From Sipunculus nudus (taxonomy: Eukaryota > Annelida > Sipuncula > Golfingiida > Sipunculidae), in NCBI GenBank assembly GCA_026874595.1, contig CM049306.1:47800019-47864018 (forward strand): a stretch of DNA of 64,000 nucleotides, in the 5' to 3' direction. The notes beneath the pieces are model-generated. The model saw only the letters and a program-made list of their open reading frames with translations. It was not told the origin of the DNA and did not search any database. Numbering within the stretch: the first letter of the stretch is position 1; every line of letters starts with the position of its first letter. Below, piece after piece: positions 47,206-60,493 of this stretch. The position numbers were made by a program, and so were the translations under genes.

Positions 47206-47954
47206 ACAGATAAGTTTTTATTCCTTGAATAATTAAATACTTTGTTAATTGTCTTAGGATGTGTAACCATAGCTGAAATGAACAATTGGAATTTTGTTTA
47301 TTGTTTTAAATTGAAACAAGGTGGCTTTACAAAACCTTTTAAATAATATATGCAGTCAAGGCTAAAGTATGCTTAGAGCATGATTGTATTATCAGCGGCT
47401 CACACTTTTTAGATCAGTTAATATTCAATTGCCCTAACACAAATTTTCCAATTCCTGTGCCCACTATTTGAATACTTTAAAATATTGTCAGCTTCTGCTT
47501 CCATGCTAAAAGCTAGAGAAGTGTGGCCTAAAAAACAGAAACCTATAAAAAATTTCACTGTTTATGCTCCCGACAGGGCTTCCGATGACTCCTATATATT
47601 TTCTTTATATTCCTATATTTTCCTGTGAAAAAAATATCTTCCATAATTTCCGACATTTTCCAGCATTTTGGCCATAATCTCCCTTATACTTGAATATTCT
47701 CTTCACTGCATAATCATATTTCCAGTATAATGTTAATTGTTGAATAATTATAGTTGTTACTTGTATATATATGACCTCCTGTTATGGTACATACACATTC
47801 AAGTCTTTTGTAGAAGTATGCATTTTAAGTGTTGCAGATATACAAGTATACAGCTATCTAAACCATTTAAACAGACATTAAGATGCTGCCTCAAGAAATG
47901 ATAGTCATTGTAAGGAATTCAACTGAGTAAAACAAGATTGTTCAGTAGAGACTA

Positions 47955-49141
47955 TATTTGTGTCCACCAAAATGAAGTTTTGCCGATACTATGTTCTTGA
48001 CTGGTTTCCGCCGCCGCCGTAATCTTTCCGGAGAACTCCTCTGAGACTACTGGACTGATTTTTCCGAAACTTACACCAATTATCGGGTCACATGTGAACT
48101 GGTGCCTAACCAATGTGCGTTGACCTCTGACCTTTCCTCTCTGCCCAGCTTCCATTTGTACGTCTGTTTCCATACATAAACCTACATATCTCGGGAACCG
48201 TTTGACTGATTAGGAATCCAATTTTGTACAAATGTAGCCCTTCCTTGGATAGCTTTATAATATACACAAAAAATGGTGGAACCACCTGCAACCATGTTTA
48301 CACAGTGTCCATCTGTTCATCTGCCTTGGGTTAAAATCACTTATATCTCTGCAGTGGTTTGTCAAATTCACCTGATATTTGGCATGCATATACATCCTGG
48401 ATAGCTTTCTTGATTTTATGACAGATGGCGCCACCTACATTCTAATTTACGCTGCAGACATCCAATCTCATATCTCGGGAACCATTTGACCGATTGGGCC
48501 AAAATTTTGCATGTGTATAGATCTCACATAGCTCTTTATCATAGGCAAAACTGGTGGCGCCACCTGCAACCATTTTTCCACAGCATACGTCTGTTTGTCT
48601 GCCATGGGATAAAATCACTCATATCTTGGCAGTGGTTTGACATATCTGCCTAAAATTTTGCAGGTTTATACATCTTGGATAGCTTTCTCGATTTTTTTGG
48701 CAGGTGGTGCCACCTACATTTATGTTAACGCTGCAGACATTCAGGCTTATATCTCAGGACTGGTTGGACATATCTCCCTGAAAATTTGCATGTGAATAGA
48801 TCTAACACAGCTCTTTATCATATGCAAAACTGGTGGCGCCACCTGCCACCATTTTTGCACAAGTCCTTCTGTTTGTCTGCTGTGGGATAAAATCACTCAT
48901 ATACATGTAGTGGTTTGACTTATCTGCCTAAAATTTTGCATTGGTATACAACTTGGACAGCTTACTTGATTTTGTGGTATGTGGCGCAACCTACATGCAC
49001 ATTTTGGCTGCAGACATCCATGCTAATATGCAACACACCTCACTCTATTTCCCCTTGCCACTCAATCCATGCCTAACTTCACCCGTTCCACTCTGATTTT
49101 GACGGATACACATATTCGCTTGTCAACTACCCATATTCTAG
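47955..49141 (+). mobile_element. Helentron-like element (family B) copy 4
   Basis: 5' TTGTGTCCACCAAAATGAAG. Internal palindromes at about 48273, 48424, 48553, 48701, 48831 and 48976. 3' GACGGATACACATATTCG, then CTTGTCAACTACCCATATTC and TAG, ending CTAG at 49138-49141 before TT. Confidence 0.82.
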
Positions 49142-49198
49142 TTTCCTATTTTTCTGGCAGGGAATTCCTATATGTAATTATCAAGTGCTCTTATAAAA

Positions 49199-49480
49199 TT
49201 CCTTTGTTTCTTCAGGGGCTTAATGTGAGCCCTGCCTTGAAAATTAAGGCTCTCTTAAAATACTGTAATATATTCATTCAGTATTTGAGAAATTCCTTTA
49301 TTTCTCCAGGGGCTTAATGGGAGCCCTGCTTTGAAAATTAAGGCTCTCTAAAAATACTGTAATATATTCATTCAGTATTTGAGAAATTCCTTTATTTCTC
49401 CAGGGGCTTAATGGGAGCCCTGCTTTGAAAATTAAGGCTCTCTAAAAATTCTGTAATATTTTCATTCAGTATTTGAGAAA
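49199..49480 (+). repeat. 94-bp tandem triplication
   Basis: CAGGGGCTTAATG recurs at 49213, 49307 and 49401. Units 2 and 3 are nearly identical; unit 1 differs at several sites. It starts 57 bp after family B copy 4. Confidence 0.9.
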
Positions 49481-51890
49481 AAATATGAGTTATTTTGTGA
49501 TTTCAGTTTGGATAATAAATAATTGGGGGTAGTTCCTTTTACTGTAGTGGGAAAATATCCACACGGCTGAATTATCTGGAATCCATCGAGGTAATGAATT
49601 AAAAGAAAGACATTTTATTTTATTGTGCAGATATGTCTCAAATCTCTGTACAAGGCTGACATAGCTGTTTTGTGCCTGGATGTTGTTCTCCAAAACACAG
49701 ACACTTCCAGTACGCAAGAGAGGCCATGATCAGCTTTCTAAATAGCAAGTCATTTATAATGAGAATTTTATCTCCAGTATGATAATGAAGTGTTATTTCA
49801 GTAATCTCCCAACACAAAATACAAGACTCATTGGTGATCTTTAATGGATACCTATGCTTAGATAATTATGCTCACCTGTGTGACTTCTGTAGATTGATAA
49901 TAGGATCAAACTGCTTTCCCCTAAGAAGGTAATCAACGTGTAACTTGAAGCTGAATTACCTGCTAATAAAAAATTTAAATAATGTCTGTTTCAGTGATAG
50001 GTTTGCAAATCAGCAGAGCCTCATGACCCCACGAGTGTTTTGTCTTACTCATTGAAGTTTCGCACAGCTTCAGGTATCACTGACTTCAGAAGAAATTGTA
50101 AGATACACTTAACAAGACCAAAGCTGCAGATTGCTGACTAGTCTGCAGTGGAAATAAGATCATCTTGGTCCATGCGGAATAACTTATTTGCTTTCTATAT
50201 AATTGCAGCAAGCAAACTTGGGACCTAGTATCTATTGTGACATTGTTTGGTTATTATATGGCAGGTTTTAGCTTTAAAATGTGTCATTTTATATATTGAA
50301 GAAGTAGACAGATTCTGGAAATATTTCCCCCAGTAGGGACGTTCAGTTCTGTAGACAAAGATTTAAAGTTTGAAGGGAGAAGCAGAGGTGATATTATTTG
50401 AACATTCAATGGCGGGAGATTTGACACCTCATATAGGGGGAATGTATTATGTGGCCATCATAGTGTTATGGCCCAGAAGTAATACCTCTGTGAGTGGAAT
50501 GGCAAAGTAGATCCACCACAGACTGTGGCTTGTATAATGCTGGCAAAACAAATTTCTCCCTCGGTTGAAGATGGTGCCAAGAATGCAGATGCAGCACCTC
50601 CGTCAATGACTGGACATAGAAGATTTACAGGGCAAAGTAGATGGGGGTTTAGTCAAGCAGAAAATTGTCAAATCCCTTCCCGGCTTGTGTTGCTTCCATT
50701 TAGCAAATTGATGTACTGGCCCAAGCGTATTTGTGGTGTGAGGAATGAAGCGGGTGCTTTTTCGGGGCGAGTGATTAATCATGTGTGAAGGCATTATATT
50801 GAGGACAATATAGGCCCCCAGCCTGTGTCGTCCTTCTTGTTTACAGATGACTGCGGGACACTCCTGGTCCTTCCAAGATGGATAACCCTTGTCACACCAG
50901 TGTTAGCATCCATTTCTGAGCATCGATTAGACCTCCGATGTGTCCTCCTGGAAACGCTGTCTCTGGATGGTTAAGGACCAGGAGAGGACTCCCTCTATTA
51001 ATTGATAGGTGGCCTTTTCACTCCCAACATAACCTTCTACCTTCTTGGCATCCCAAAGCTTTTATTTAACATCTCTTGTGGCACCTTCCAAGAACCACTG
51101 GCTTCTGTCTTGTCATCTGACTGTCAGATTTTCACATTTTATGCCCACTTGTGGGTTTTCTGAAATGATGAATGCATCAAAATGCTCTTGCTCCAATATC
51201 AAAAGGTAATTGCATCATTAGTGGAGAACTCCCATCAGTTATATACATCTCTCAAATGTGCAATAATCAATCAACTGAAGGGCACTTACTGTGGGAAATA
51301 ATTAAGGAAAAGCTGGGTGAAGGACATGCAAATTGTCCATGTGAGTGTCTAAAATGAGACCCCTCAATTAGTTGGCTCCAAATTAATGCTATAATGTTCT
51401 TTGTATTTCTTTTCACTCATCAGAATGTTGTATTCCCCAAGCAGGCATGCCTGAGCTATATCACAAAGGGTTTAATGAGTTCTTTTTGTCAGCTGATTTC
51501 TTGATCTAATCAGACAAATTAATTTACTAATGTTCATTAGTTATATATAAAATGTATATGTATAAATCTTGTAGTTTTGCACCCAGTAGGGGTCTCTTGT
51601 GCAATGTTGGTGCATTGACATTCACATTCATTTGAATCGCTGGAGGTTTCTTTCAAAGGAAATGCTTTGATCAACTTCATCAGGTCTTATATATTAGCTA
51701 CAGCTGTACTCTGCCGAGCCCTTACCTTCACCAAGGCAAAACATTCCTGCTCATATTGCTCCTGTGTCTGGACCTGCACCAAACTTTGATGTGGTGTTTT
51801 CTGGCCTGTGTCTCAACCTTCCACTGTACTAAGTGCTGCAGAAGTTCTTTCTTTTATTTTTGTGTAATCCTGCTAAAAACTTATACAAAA
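49481..51890. other. No gene recognised; GC-richer stretch at 50300-51350
   Basis: The frame at 50525-50788 and others resemble nothing. The block 50300-51350 is noticeably GC-richer than its neighbours and repeat-free, so it is a candidate conserved non-coding region. Confidence 0.3.
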
Positions 51891-51899
51891 ACTGTCGCC

Positions 51900-52160
51900 A
51901 TCTAGATAATGACCAGTTACCGATCGAGTTCGCATTTCGTCCAGGTTGACCTACTTTTGACTGTTTTATGGCTCCTAAACTTAGAAAATTTCATGAATTA
52001 TAGAAATTTTCATGACAAATACACATGTACGGAATTTTTTTCACAATACCTGCAGATATTGGCCTGATTTTTGGTGTGTGGGCAGATAATGACCAGTTAC
52101 AGATCAAGTTCGCGGGATTTAGTCCAGGTTGACCTACTTTTGACCGTTTTGTCATGTGCC
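51900..52160 (+). repeat. Two copies of a block with period about 180 bp
   Basis: AGATAATGACCAGTTAC followed by GATC.AGTTCGC and GTCCAGGTTGACCTACTTTT occurs from 51904 and again from 52084. Confidence 0.75.
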
Positions 52161-55100
52161 AGAACACTTTAATATGTAACTACATAAATAAATGCATACA
52201 ATTCTCAAACTGCAAGCATACATAAGAAACCTATTTCAGATTTCAGAATCATATAGTCTGTCAATAATGGAAGAGCATTGTGGTTTGTACAAGTTTAGAC
52301 CATTTGATAGTATTATACAAAGATATTATAAATACATATGAGGCCAGCAATAAAATCTTGTAAACTTATTAGCCTAGGTTTAATATAAGTTTTAAAGATA
52401 CAATGTGAGATACATATTTATATTTTGGTATATTGCCTAACCTCAGCTGAGTATTTTGTTCTTGGATAGTGTAAAGATTCAGTAAGAGATGAAGGGTACC
52501 TTTGAATAAAGAGGTCAGCTGAGCATCATGATCTGTTGTTAAAGAATCCTTGAAGTCAAACAGGTAGGGTGACCTTTTGATAGGGTCTTCAGCTGAGTTT
52601 CATGATCTATTGGTCACTTTTTAACTCCTGCCATAAATACCCACACACTATCCCTGAAGTGGGACCTCTGTTAATCGAACCTCAGTAGCCAAGTTGCTGG
52701 CTGTACCAGTGGTTTATGATTTAATGAATTTATGATGACAATATAAAACCAACAGCCCAGAAAACTGTATTGCTTTTTCTATTAATTGTCAAGAAATCCT
52801 CTAGGATGGGCATCCTAAATGTCATAGTTTAATTAGTTTATGCTGGAACACACATGGGAGAATCCAGCTGATTACTTTATAGTTACTGCTGTATGGTGGG
52901 TGGTCAGGCGAATGCCACCAAAAGCCTAAAATAGAACTTGTCTATATATAGAATGGCTGTCAATTCACACATCATGGCTATAAATTATTTTCCTCAAGGT
53001 ATGGATGTGCATGTTTTAAGTTCAGTAGATGACATATGCATTATTTGGTTTCGGTAAGCAAAGTGTGCAAGTAAGTAGTTCCATCTTCACCAATGCTTAA
53101 TTCGCTGACATGCAATCTATCGATCTGCAACATAATGAAAGCTCCAACATAATGCTTACATGACTGAAAGGAAAAGCAAAATTCCAATTTTCTTATGAAA
53201 AAACCTGTTGTGCAGTAAAACAGAATTTTTCAGATAACAGAGCTTATCAGCTCTTTTCACTCTCTTTCATTGAGCAGATTATATATTCTGGAGTGCATAA
53301 AATCACTTAACACTCCATTTAATTGTTACAACTTGCCAGACTAGTAAATGTAGGAGTGTGGTTAATTTTATTAAGTTTGCCTGGCATAAGGTGGTTTACT
53401 TTGAAAGATTGCGGCAAAATGGTATTATTGGTTCATGTCAGCCATTGGGTATTATGATGGATTTGTTGGGGTTGACACCTGAGTCATTGTGACCCAGAGT
53501 GCAATGAGTTTGCCCTAACAGATTCCCCAGTGTCCATGCCACAACAAGAGGATTAGTATAGATGCCTCTATACACGTAGCACCAACATACCATGGGTCTC
53601 AGGCAGTGAAAACACCCCAGATTAAACTATGACAACAAGCACAGCAGCACCAAAGTTTGAATTGTCTTTGACATAAATTCTGTGACCCTGCCTGGTAATG
53701 GCAGGTGATATAGTGACCATGTATTTGAATAATGTATGAAGCTGGAACAAAGGGAATGGTATCGGTTCTGTATGATAGATTTAGCACCGGTTGTGTATTG
53801 GTGGCCTTCATTTAACCTATGGTTGTCACTGTGACTGCCATGATGACATCCAGAGTCCCAGACTTCATGTTTATGGTTAAAAGTTAGATGAGGTTTGGAG
53901 CCAGTTATATGAAGTTTTATCAGGGACTGTATACTGATCGGATAGTTTTGTTCAGGATCATCTATGTAATAACAATAAAATAGATTATGTTATAACAATA
54001 AACAATTACAATATTATCCTATAAAACAGAATGTTATAAAAACAACATTAAATCTGTCATTTGCTCTGGAGTTTTTATGTTTATATAAAATCAGGAAAAA
54101 ATGGATCACATTATGTCTCCACATATGACATTTGATCATCGGACAATGATCTTTGGATGTTTGTTCAATGTAAATTGTTTTACTACAGTATTAAATGAAG
54201 GATTCACCTGTATTACATCTCAAATTTTGTAGGCTAATTTATAGTTATATGATTATAATACTGATAGGATAATCGCTGTTGTTTTATGAATATTGTTTGA
54301 CCAGTAACTCATTACAGCTTTGACTAAGATTCAGTCAGGTTTAAATTACAGGAGATTATGGGTATACTTTAAAAAAATCATTAATCATTCTGAATACATT
54401 TGGAAAAAAATGCTTCAAATGTTCATTAAAATATAGCCATATGGTTGACCTAGGAAATTGTAGAAATAGTTTATAACCTTAGCATATAAAGGGCACCAGA
54501 TGGAAAATACAATTTCTATACATTCTGTGCCCTTTTCCACCTAGCTTTTCAAGAAAGACGTAAAACCCATCAATCAGCTTGTTTTTATGAAGGTATTTTG
54601 TAAAAGCCTTGTCTACCATACAGTTTATAGGAATGAAGATCCCAGGATTTATCTCATGATTAGTTCTTGTACTAGTTCTCAGAATTATTCTACTGCTGTG
54701 CATGTTCTTGAAACTATGTGCCTCCAGTTAATTCAGACAGTATCTTTTACCTTTATATTACTTCATTATTGTAGATGAATTTTCATGTTCATACAGTTTT
54801 CATACTTGTAATGATGTTAAGGCATGACAATATTACACACCTGCAGAATTTTTTTACATTTATGTTTTGCAAAGTTCTGATGCACTGATACATGTTAATT
54901 TATTGAAGAATTTGCTCAGGCAACAGCACCCTTTTCCAGAAATATAACTAAGAAGAGGTCTTAAATAATTGGACATTATTATAAATGACAAAAGAATGAT
55001 TAATGGACACATATAATGAAACCTTCAATTGTAAAATTAGAGAAAAAGTAACAAAGCTCAAGCAGTGCTTAAACCTTTCACTGTTTAAAAATATTAGACT

Positions 55101-57970
55101 CTTTACATTGACATGACAGACAAATATTTTGTTAAACGGTCATTGTATCTGTGCTAAATTTTCTGCAGTTCTTACAGAGGGGGTTTGCTTTAGGTTAATA
55201 GGAATGTTCAAGAATAAAAAATAAATATGCAATATGGTTGACCTGAGTGATTCTAGCCATATAGGGAGTTCTTGATTCCAATTTCATTGGGCCTCTGAGG
55301 TGTGAGTTTTTTATCCTGAATCTTTATATAGCTATTAATGCTGACAGAGATAAAAACATTACAGCTGTCTAGGATTAAATATTGATGTTCTCAGCTGCTG
55401 TTATTAATCATGACATATTTGTTTTCTCTCCAAAAATAATGCTATTGGGAATGTCTGCTAAAGCAAGCTGATAGACATTGGATTCGTTATTTTTATCATA
55501 CTGACATTTATTCAGATAATTGTTCTTGGATAAAAGTGCAAAGAACCTTTGTGGCAGCAGCCTTTACAGGTGAATTACTGGCATTTCTTTTGTCTTTTTG
55601 ATTAAGTACAAGTAGATATGCTGCCCAGTAGTGATGGGTTGCATTTTATAACAATGCCTGGAATAACTCACTGACATGACCTTTTTTGTTTACTTTGAAA
55701 TAAAAATAAATGAAACTTTATGGATTAACACTAAAATCAAATCACAAAGAGCAATACACCACATATTGCCTTTGTACATTTGTCTTATTAAAGTAAAATA
55801 CACACATTGAAGGGCAACATATTTTAAACAGTTAGTCCATATGTTTTGAATTTCTGTCTTGAATGCTGTTGTCTGCTGGACAAATCATGTGACAGAAGAA
55901 TACTTTGTTTCATGAATCATTTATCCACCGTATTTCAGAAGTAAAAGTTTGAAGTCCTCAACATAATCCTGCATCCCAATCAACACCAAATTTAATAGTC
56001 TCTTCCTTATACCAGTCATCCAACTGATCAGAAAAACACATTGTGAGTAATCATTGTAAGAATGGATGACAAATTACCACATGGTAGTCATGCAAAAGCA
56101 AGCAAAAATGCCTTCTTTGGTGAAAGAAATAAAGTGATTCCCATGAAAATGTTAGCTGGTTTTGCTGATTTAATATGGTTATAGAATAATGTGGGTAGTT
56201 TTAAGGTAACATAAATAATATTTCCAAACCCAAAGGATAACTCAAGTGGGGTATGATTGATTACATCTGTACATTTATCCATTTTGTACAGAGTGCTCTA
56301 CTTCCAAAACATCCAAATTACTTACTGTCTAAATTACATACAGTATGTATAGCCTCTCATTAGTGGAGGTTTTTTTACTCACATCAATGATAGGTGATTG
56401 AATTGAAATTGTTTTATTTCAGGAATAATTAGATAAGGAAATCAAATAATCCATGATCCAGTGATAGCCACCAAAACACCAAGCATGCTACTTTGTGTGT
56501 GTTGACTAGGCCATCATAAGGAAGAACATTAACTTGTTCGTGATCTGCCCATTTTATGACATCAATTATCAATTTTTGTGTATGTTTATTTTTTAATAGT
56601 TTATGCATGCATGGCATTTCCTTGAGTTCATTTGTAGGCCAGATCCAGGTGTTTGAATTCATTTGCTTGTCAAACCAGTCATGAGAACGGGACAAAAGCT
56701 AATTAGTTTCTCACCTCACAATGTATAAAGAACAAACTTTCTTCTTCAATACTGGTGTCACAGTATGCAGGAGAAAATGAATATTTGGAAAGGCTGTAAT
56801 TCTTATTATATTCAAGTTCATGCTGCAAATGTTCAGCAAGCTTGTGATGAGTTGGCTGCAGTTTTCTTGGGGTCTCTATATTTCCTGGCAAGAGAGAGGA
56901 TACTCAGGCAATCATGTTCCTATTAACACTGCACAAGAATTGCAGGTCCAAGTTAAAGGAAACAAAAAAAAAAAGATACAAAATAAGCCTCCTGTATAAG
57001 GAATTGAATTCTTGACTCACTGTAATGAGGTACACACATTTCTTCTCTGGTTCTCTTTGGGACTTTCTGCATTTTTTGACAAAAAAGGGATACTAGATGA
57101 TCACATGCCTTAGTGGTGTAGAAGTGGCAGGCCCATGTTACATTAAAAAGCAGTTGGAGACAGCATAAATACCTCTGCCAACATCATAAGATATGGAATA
57201 TTATCCTGATCCTGATCAAACTTGCTACAGTTGCATCACATGTTAGCTCTGCTCACTAGAATTAAGGAAGCTTCAGTTTGGTGATAGCCATGAACACTAA
57301 CCTTGCTTGTACTTGGGGATGGTGATCTTCTTGATTGCCCTGTCTTTCAGAGGAATGAATTTTTCAAACAAAGTAAAAATCTTACTTGTACAATATCATC
57401 ATGTTTATTATTAAAGATTTCTTAACATTTACTTAATAATTAAAAGTTAACACATTTTAAAATAAAAATATAGCTCTTGTTAAGTTGAAGTACTTCTGCT
57501 AATGGGAATCCCTAGCATCATGAACTTTCACACTTCAGTGGCAATATTACATAACTTAATTTGTGAACACATGGTTATATTAGCACTTTTGCCAATATGT
57601 ATCAACAGTCTGGAAACAAATCTCTGTTTAACATAAAAATGATAAAATTCATCTTGTCAGTAGAGCTGGAACTCCCTAGTCAAGTAACATAACAGCTTGG
57701 CCAGGTGGGGCCATTTACCACTCACAGCACACCTGTGACACAGGTTGGCCTTGATCTGAACAATATTTGACATAATCACATTGTCTTTGAAAAGCTACAT
57801 TTTCTCATCACTTGCTTTCATATTTCACAATTTGAAATAAGCGTAAATCAACTGTGCATCCAGCGAAGAAATGTGCCCTTGTCAAAGTGGGGCAAAATTT
57901 AAAGGAGTAATATTTCATTTAAGCAAACACAAAAATATTGATCTATTTTATGGAATATATTGATCAGAGA
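52161..57970. other. No gene or repeat recognised
   Basis: Long AT-rich stretch. All open frames are under 90 codons, with no splice-bounded coding signal or known domain on either strand. Confidence 0.4.
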
Positions 57971-57977
57971 CTTTTTT

Positions 57978-58095
57978 TGGATTGAACCCCTTTATTCCAT
58001 GAATCTCTTTTCTAGGATTCAACCCTTTTATTCAATGAATCTCTAGATCGAGCTCTACTTGGATTGAACCCCTTTATTCCAATAATCTGGTTCCT
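57978..58095 (+). repeat. Short imperfect tandem triplet
   Basis: GATTGAACCCCTTTATTCCA and variants at about 57981, 58016 and 58062, with AATCTC spacers. Confidence 0.6.
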
Positions 58096-58411
58096 AGGAC
58101 TGATGTTAAAGGAAATGAAAATCTATACATATATGTAAATTTTCAGGTAACAAGAGTTTGTTTTTTATATGGGTATTAAGCCATGTGAGGCGCACTGCAA
58201 CATGTTATGTTATGAATCAGTTAATTATTCATTATTGCCATGTATAAGCATACAAGTTTAGCTCCACTGAAATTTGAAAAAAAAATTGAAAATCACCTGA
58301 GCTATATAAACTGCAGTAAGGGTGTCCCTTCCATTGTTTAGCAAGCCATCTAACAGCTAGTTAACAGCTAGATTATATGTTAAACCTGTGTGGAAAGTTT
58401 ATTTCCATATG

Positions 58412-59906
58412 TATGTCAAGGCCCAGATTGCGAACTGGACGGATCTTAGATCTGTCCAGCCCAAATTGCGATTGCAGTTCAGGCCGGCCCAAATTGATGC
58501 GATGATTTGGAAGAGGAGGTAGGCAAGTGCAGGTTTTTTGTGGTAATATAAGCTGTATTATGAGCTGATTGTGTTTAACTCAAGTTATGTAAGATTATGA
58601 TAATATCCTTGGAGACAGGGAAGAGGATTGATGTCATTTATATGATATACAGTTGGAAATAGTGTGCTGTTTTCACATAGGTTTTGACTTGGCCATATAA
58701 CTTATCTACATTGCAGTAGAATTATTTGAAAAAAACCTGTCCATTATCAGTCATTGTAATTCTGATTTTTACAAATGAAAACTGGTTATTCCTGCCCAAG
58801 AATAAAACTTTAATAATATAATCGAAATAAATGATTATTAAAATAATATTATAGAATATATTCATGAATACATTCATGATTACATTTTGAAAGTATTTGC
58901 ATTTGTATTCAAATACTTTCATTTATACCTTTATTCCTATTTTTATGCATGAAATTATGGAGTACATATATTCATATTAGCATTCAAATATATTTACAAA
59001 GTATTAAAATGATGTCTGGTATTTATTCAGTTTCAGCAAAACAAAGTTCTTGAGAATCCAGAATTTACTAATTTCACAAATTGATCATAAGTATAATCAT
59101 AATGATCATAAGTACCTGGTTTTATGGCTTTAATTTATTTTTAAACATAAAACTATTATATTCACTTTGGACTACTTTCACATCAATCTAAGCACATAGC
59201 AAAAGTCTTATGACAATTATAAACATTACAGAAATCATAAAGAGAACTTGTCTAAGATCTGATTTTTTATCATATTTAAATATTTTTATTTTTTTTTTTA
59301 ATGTAAAAAAAAATTAAAAGCAATCTCAGCTATGAAACCATTATTAGAATAAAAAATAACTCAAGCATAAGAAGACCCTATATATTGTACAAGGAGAAAA
59401 CTAGAGATGGGCAAGTTTAATTTTATTAACATAAATTGAGGAACCAGCAACACAGATTTTGATTATTTACATAGTCTTGTGACAGCTGATACAGCCATGA
59501 GTCTTAATATTATCAGTTAAATATATTGACATATTTAATCAGTACTTGTCTGTGTAAATTTTAAAATTTTGACATATATTATTTTTTTTTTAATTTTAAA
59601 ATAACTATAAATTAACAAGCTGAAACACTTGGATCGCATGGATTGCAATATGGGCTGGTCAAGTTTAGGATCGCAATCTTGACTGGACAGATCTTAGATC
59701 TGTCCAGTCCAGATTGCGATCCTGAAGCAAGAAAGACAGGATTGCAGTCTGGGCCGGACTAAACTGCGATCGCAATCTAGGCTGGACAGATCTAAGATCT
59801 GGCCAGCCTGGATTGCGATCGCAGTTTGGGCCGGCCTGAACTGCGATCGCAATTTGGGCTGGACAGATCTAAGATCCGTCCAGATCGCAATCTGGGCCTT
59901 GACATA
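58412..59906. mobile_element. 1.49-kb foldback element with about 90-bp inverted ends
   Basis: The element is 58414-59904. Ends begin TGTCAAGGCCCAGATTGCGA and stay nearly identical for about 90 bp, including GGACGGATCTTAGATCTGTC and TTCAGGCCGGCCCAAA. TA stands outside both ends, suggesting a Tc1/mariner-type duplication. The right end is expanded with more GCGATCGC-centred and AGATCT-based palindromes (59685-59850). The core (58520-59640) is AT-rich and non-coding. Confidence 0.78.
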
Positions 59907-60493
59907 TACATGTGCATCTAATATTTCCTCAGAAACCCAGAACAGCAAGTTAAGAGTGACATGTATTCTGTGAGCTAGGGTTTTTAGCACTTGGAAAGTC
60001 ACACTTTCATTAGTAATTAAGGTATGCTGAACTTAAGAGACACAAGATCTAAAACTTTTCATTTTATTTTGACCAATTTTAATTGTAAATTTGATAAAAT
60101 TTGAAATAGAATTCATGTAATAGTTTTAGTTCTGCAGCCATGCATTTACTTGAATCATGAATTCGAAATAATGCATTTCTTCAAGAATTGTATCATGGTT
60201 TCCAAAAAAAGTGGCCCAACCAGTTCTTTGAACATATCATTTGCTGTATTTGAGTAAAATGTCATACAAATGCTCTTACTTCTCAATAACTGATGCATAG
60301 ACTGCTCTGGTGGTCTGATAGCTTTCTTGGATATATAAAACTAGCAGCATATAACATTGTCTTTCCTACATTTTCCAAGTTTCATTAAAAGTTTATAGTA
60401 ATTTAAAAATGACAAGTAGAACAAATTGAATAGTTATAACTTTGCATTAAAATATTTCATTTCCTTTTCAGTCATTTAACTGAAAAAATGTAA

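Noticed and set aside
50525-50788. 87-codon plus-strand frame
   Set aside because: No recognisable family and no splice-bounded context; the opposite strand is equally open.
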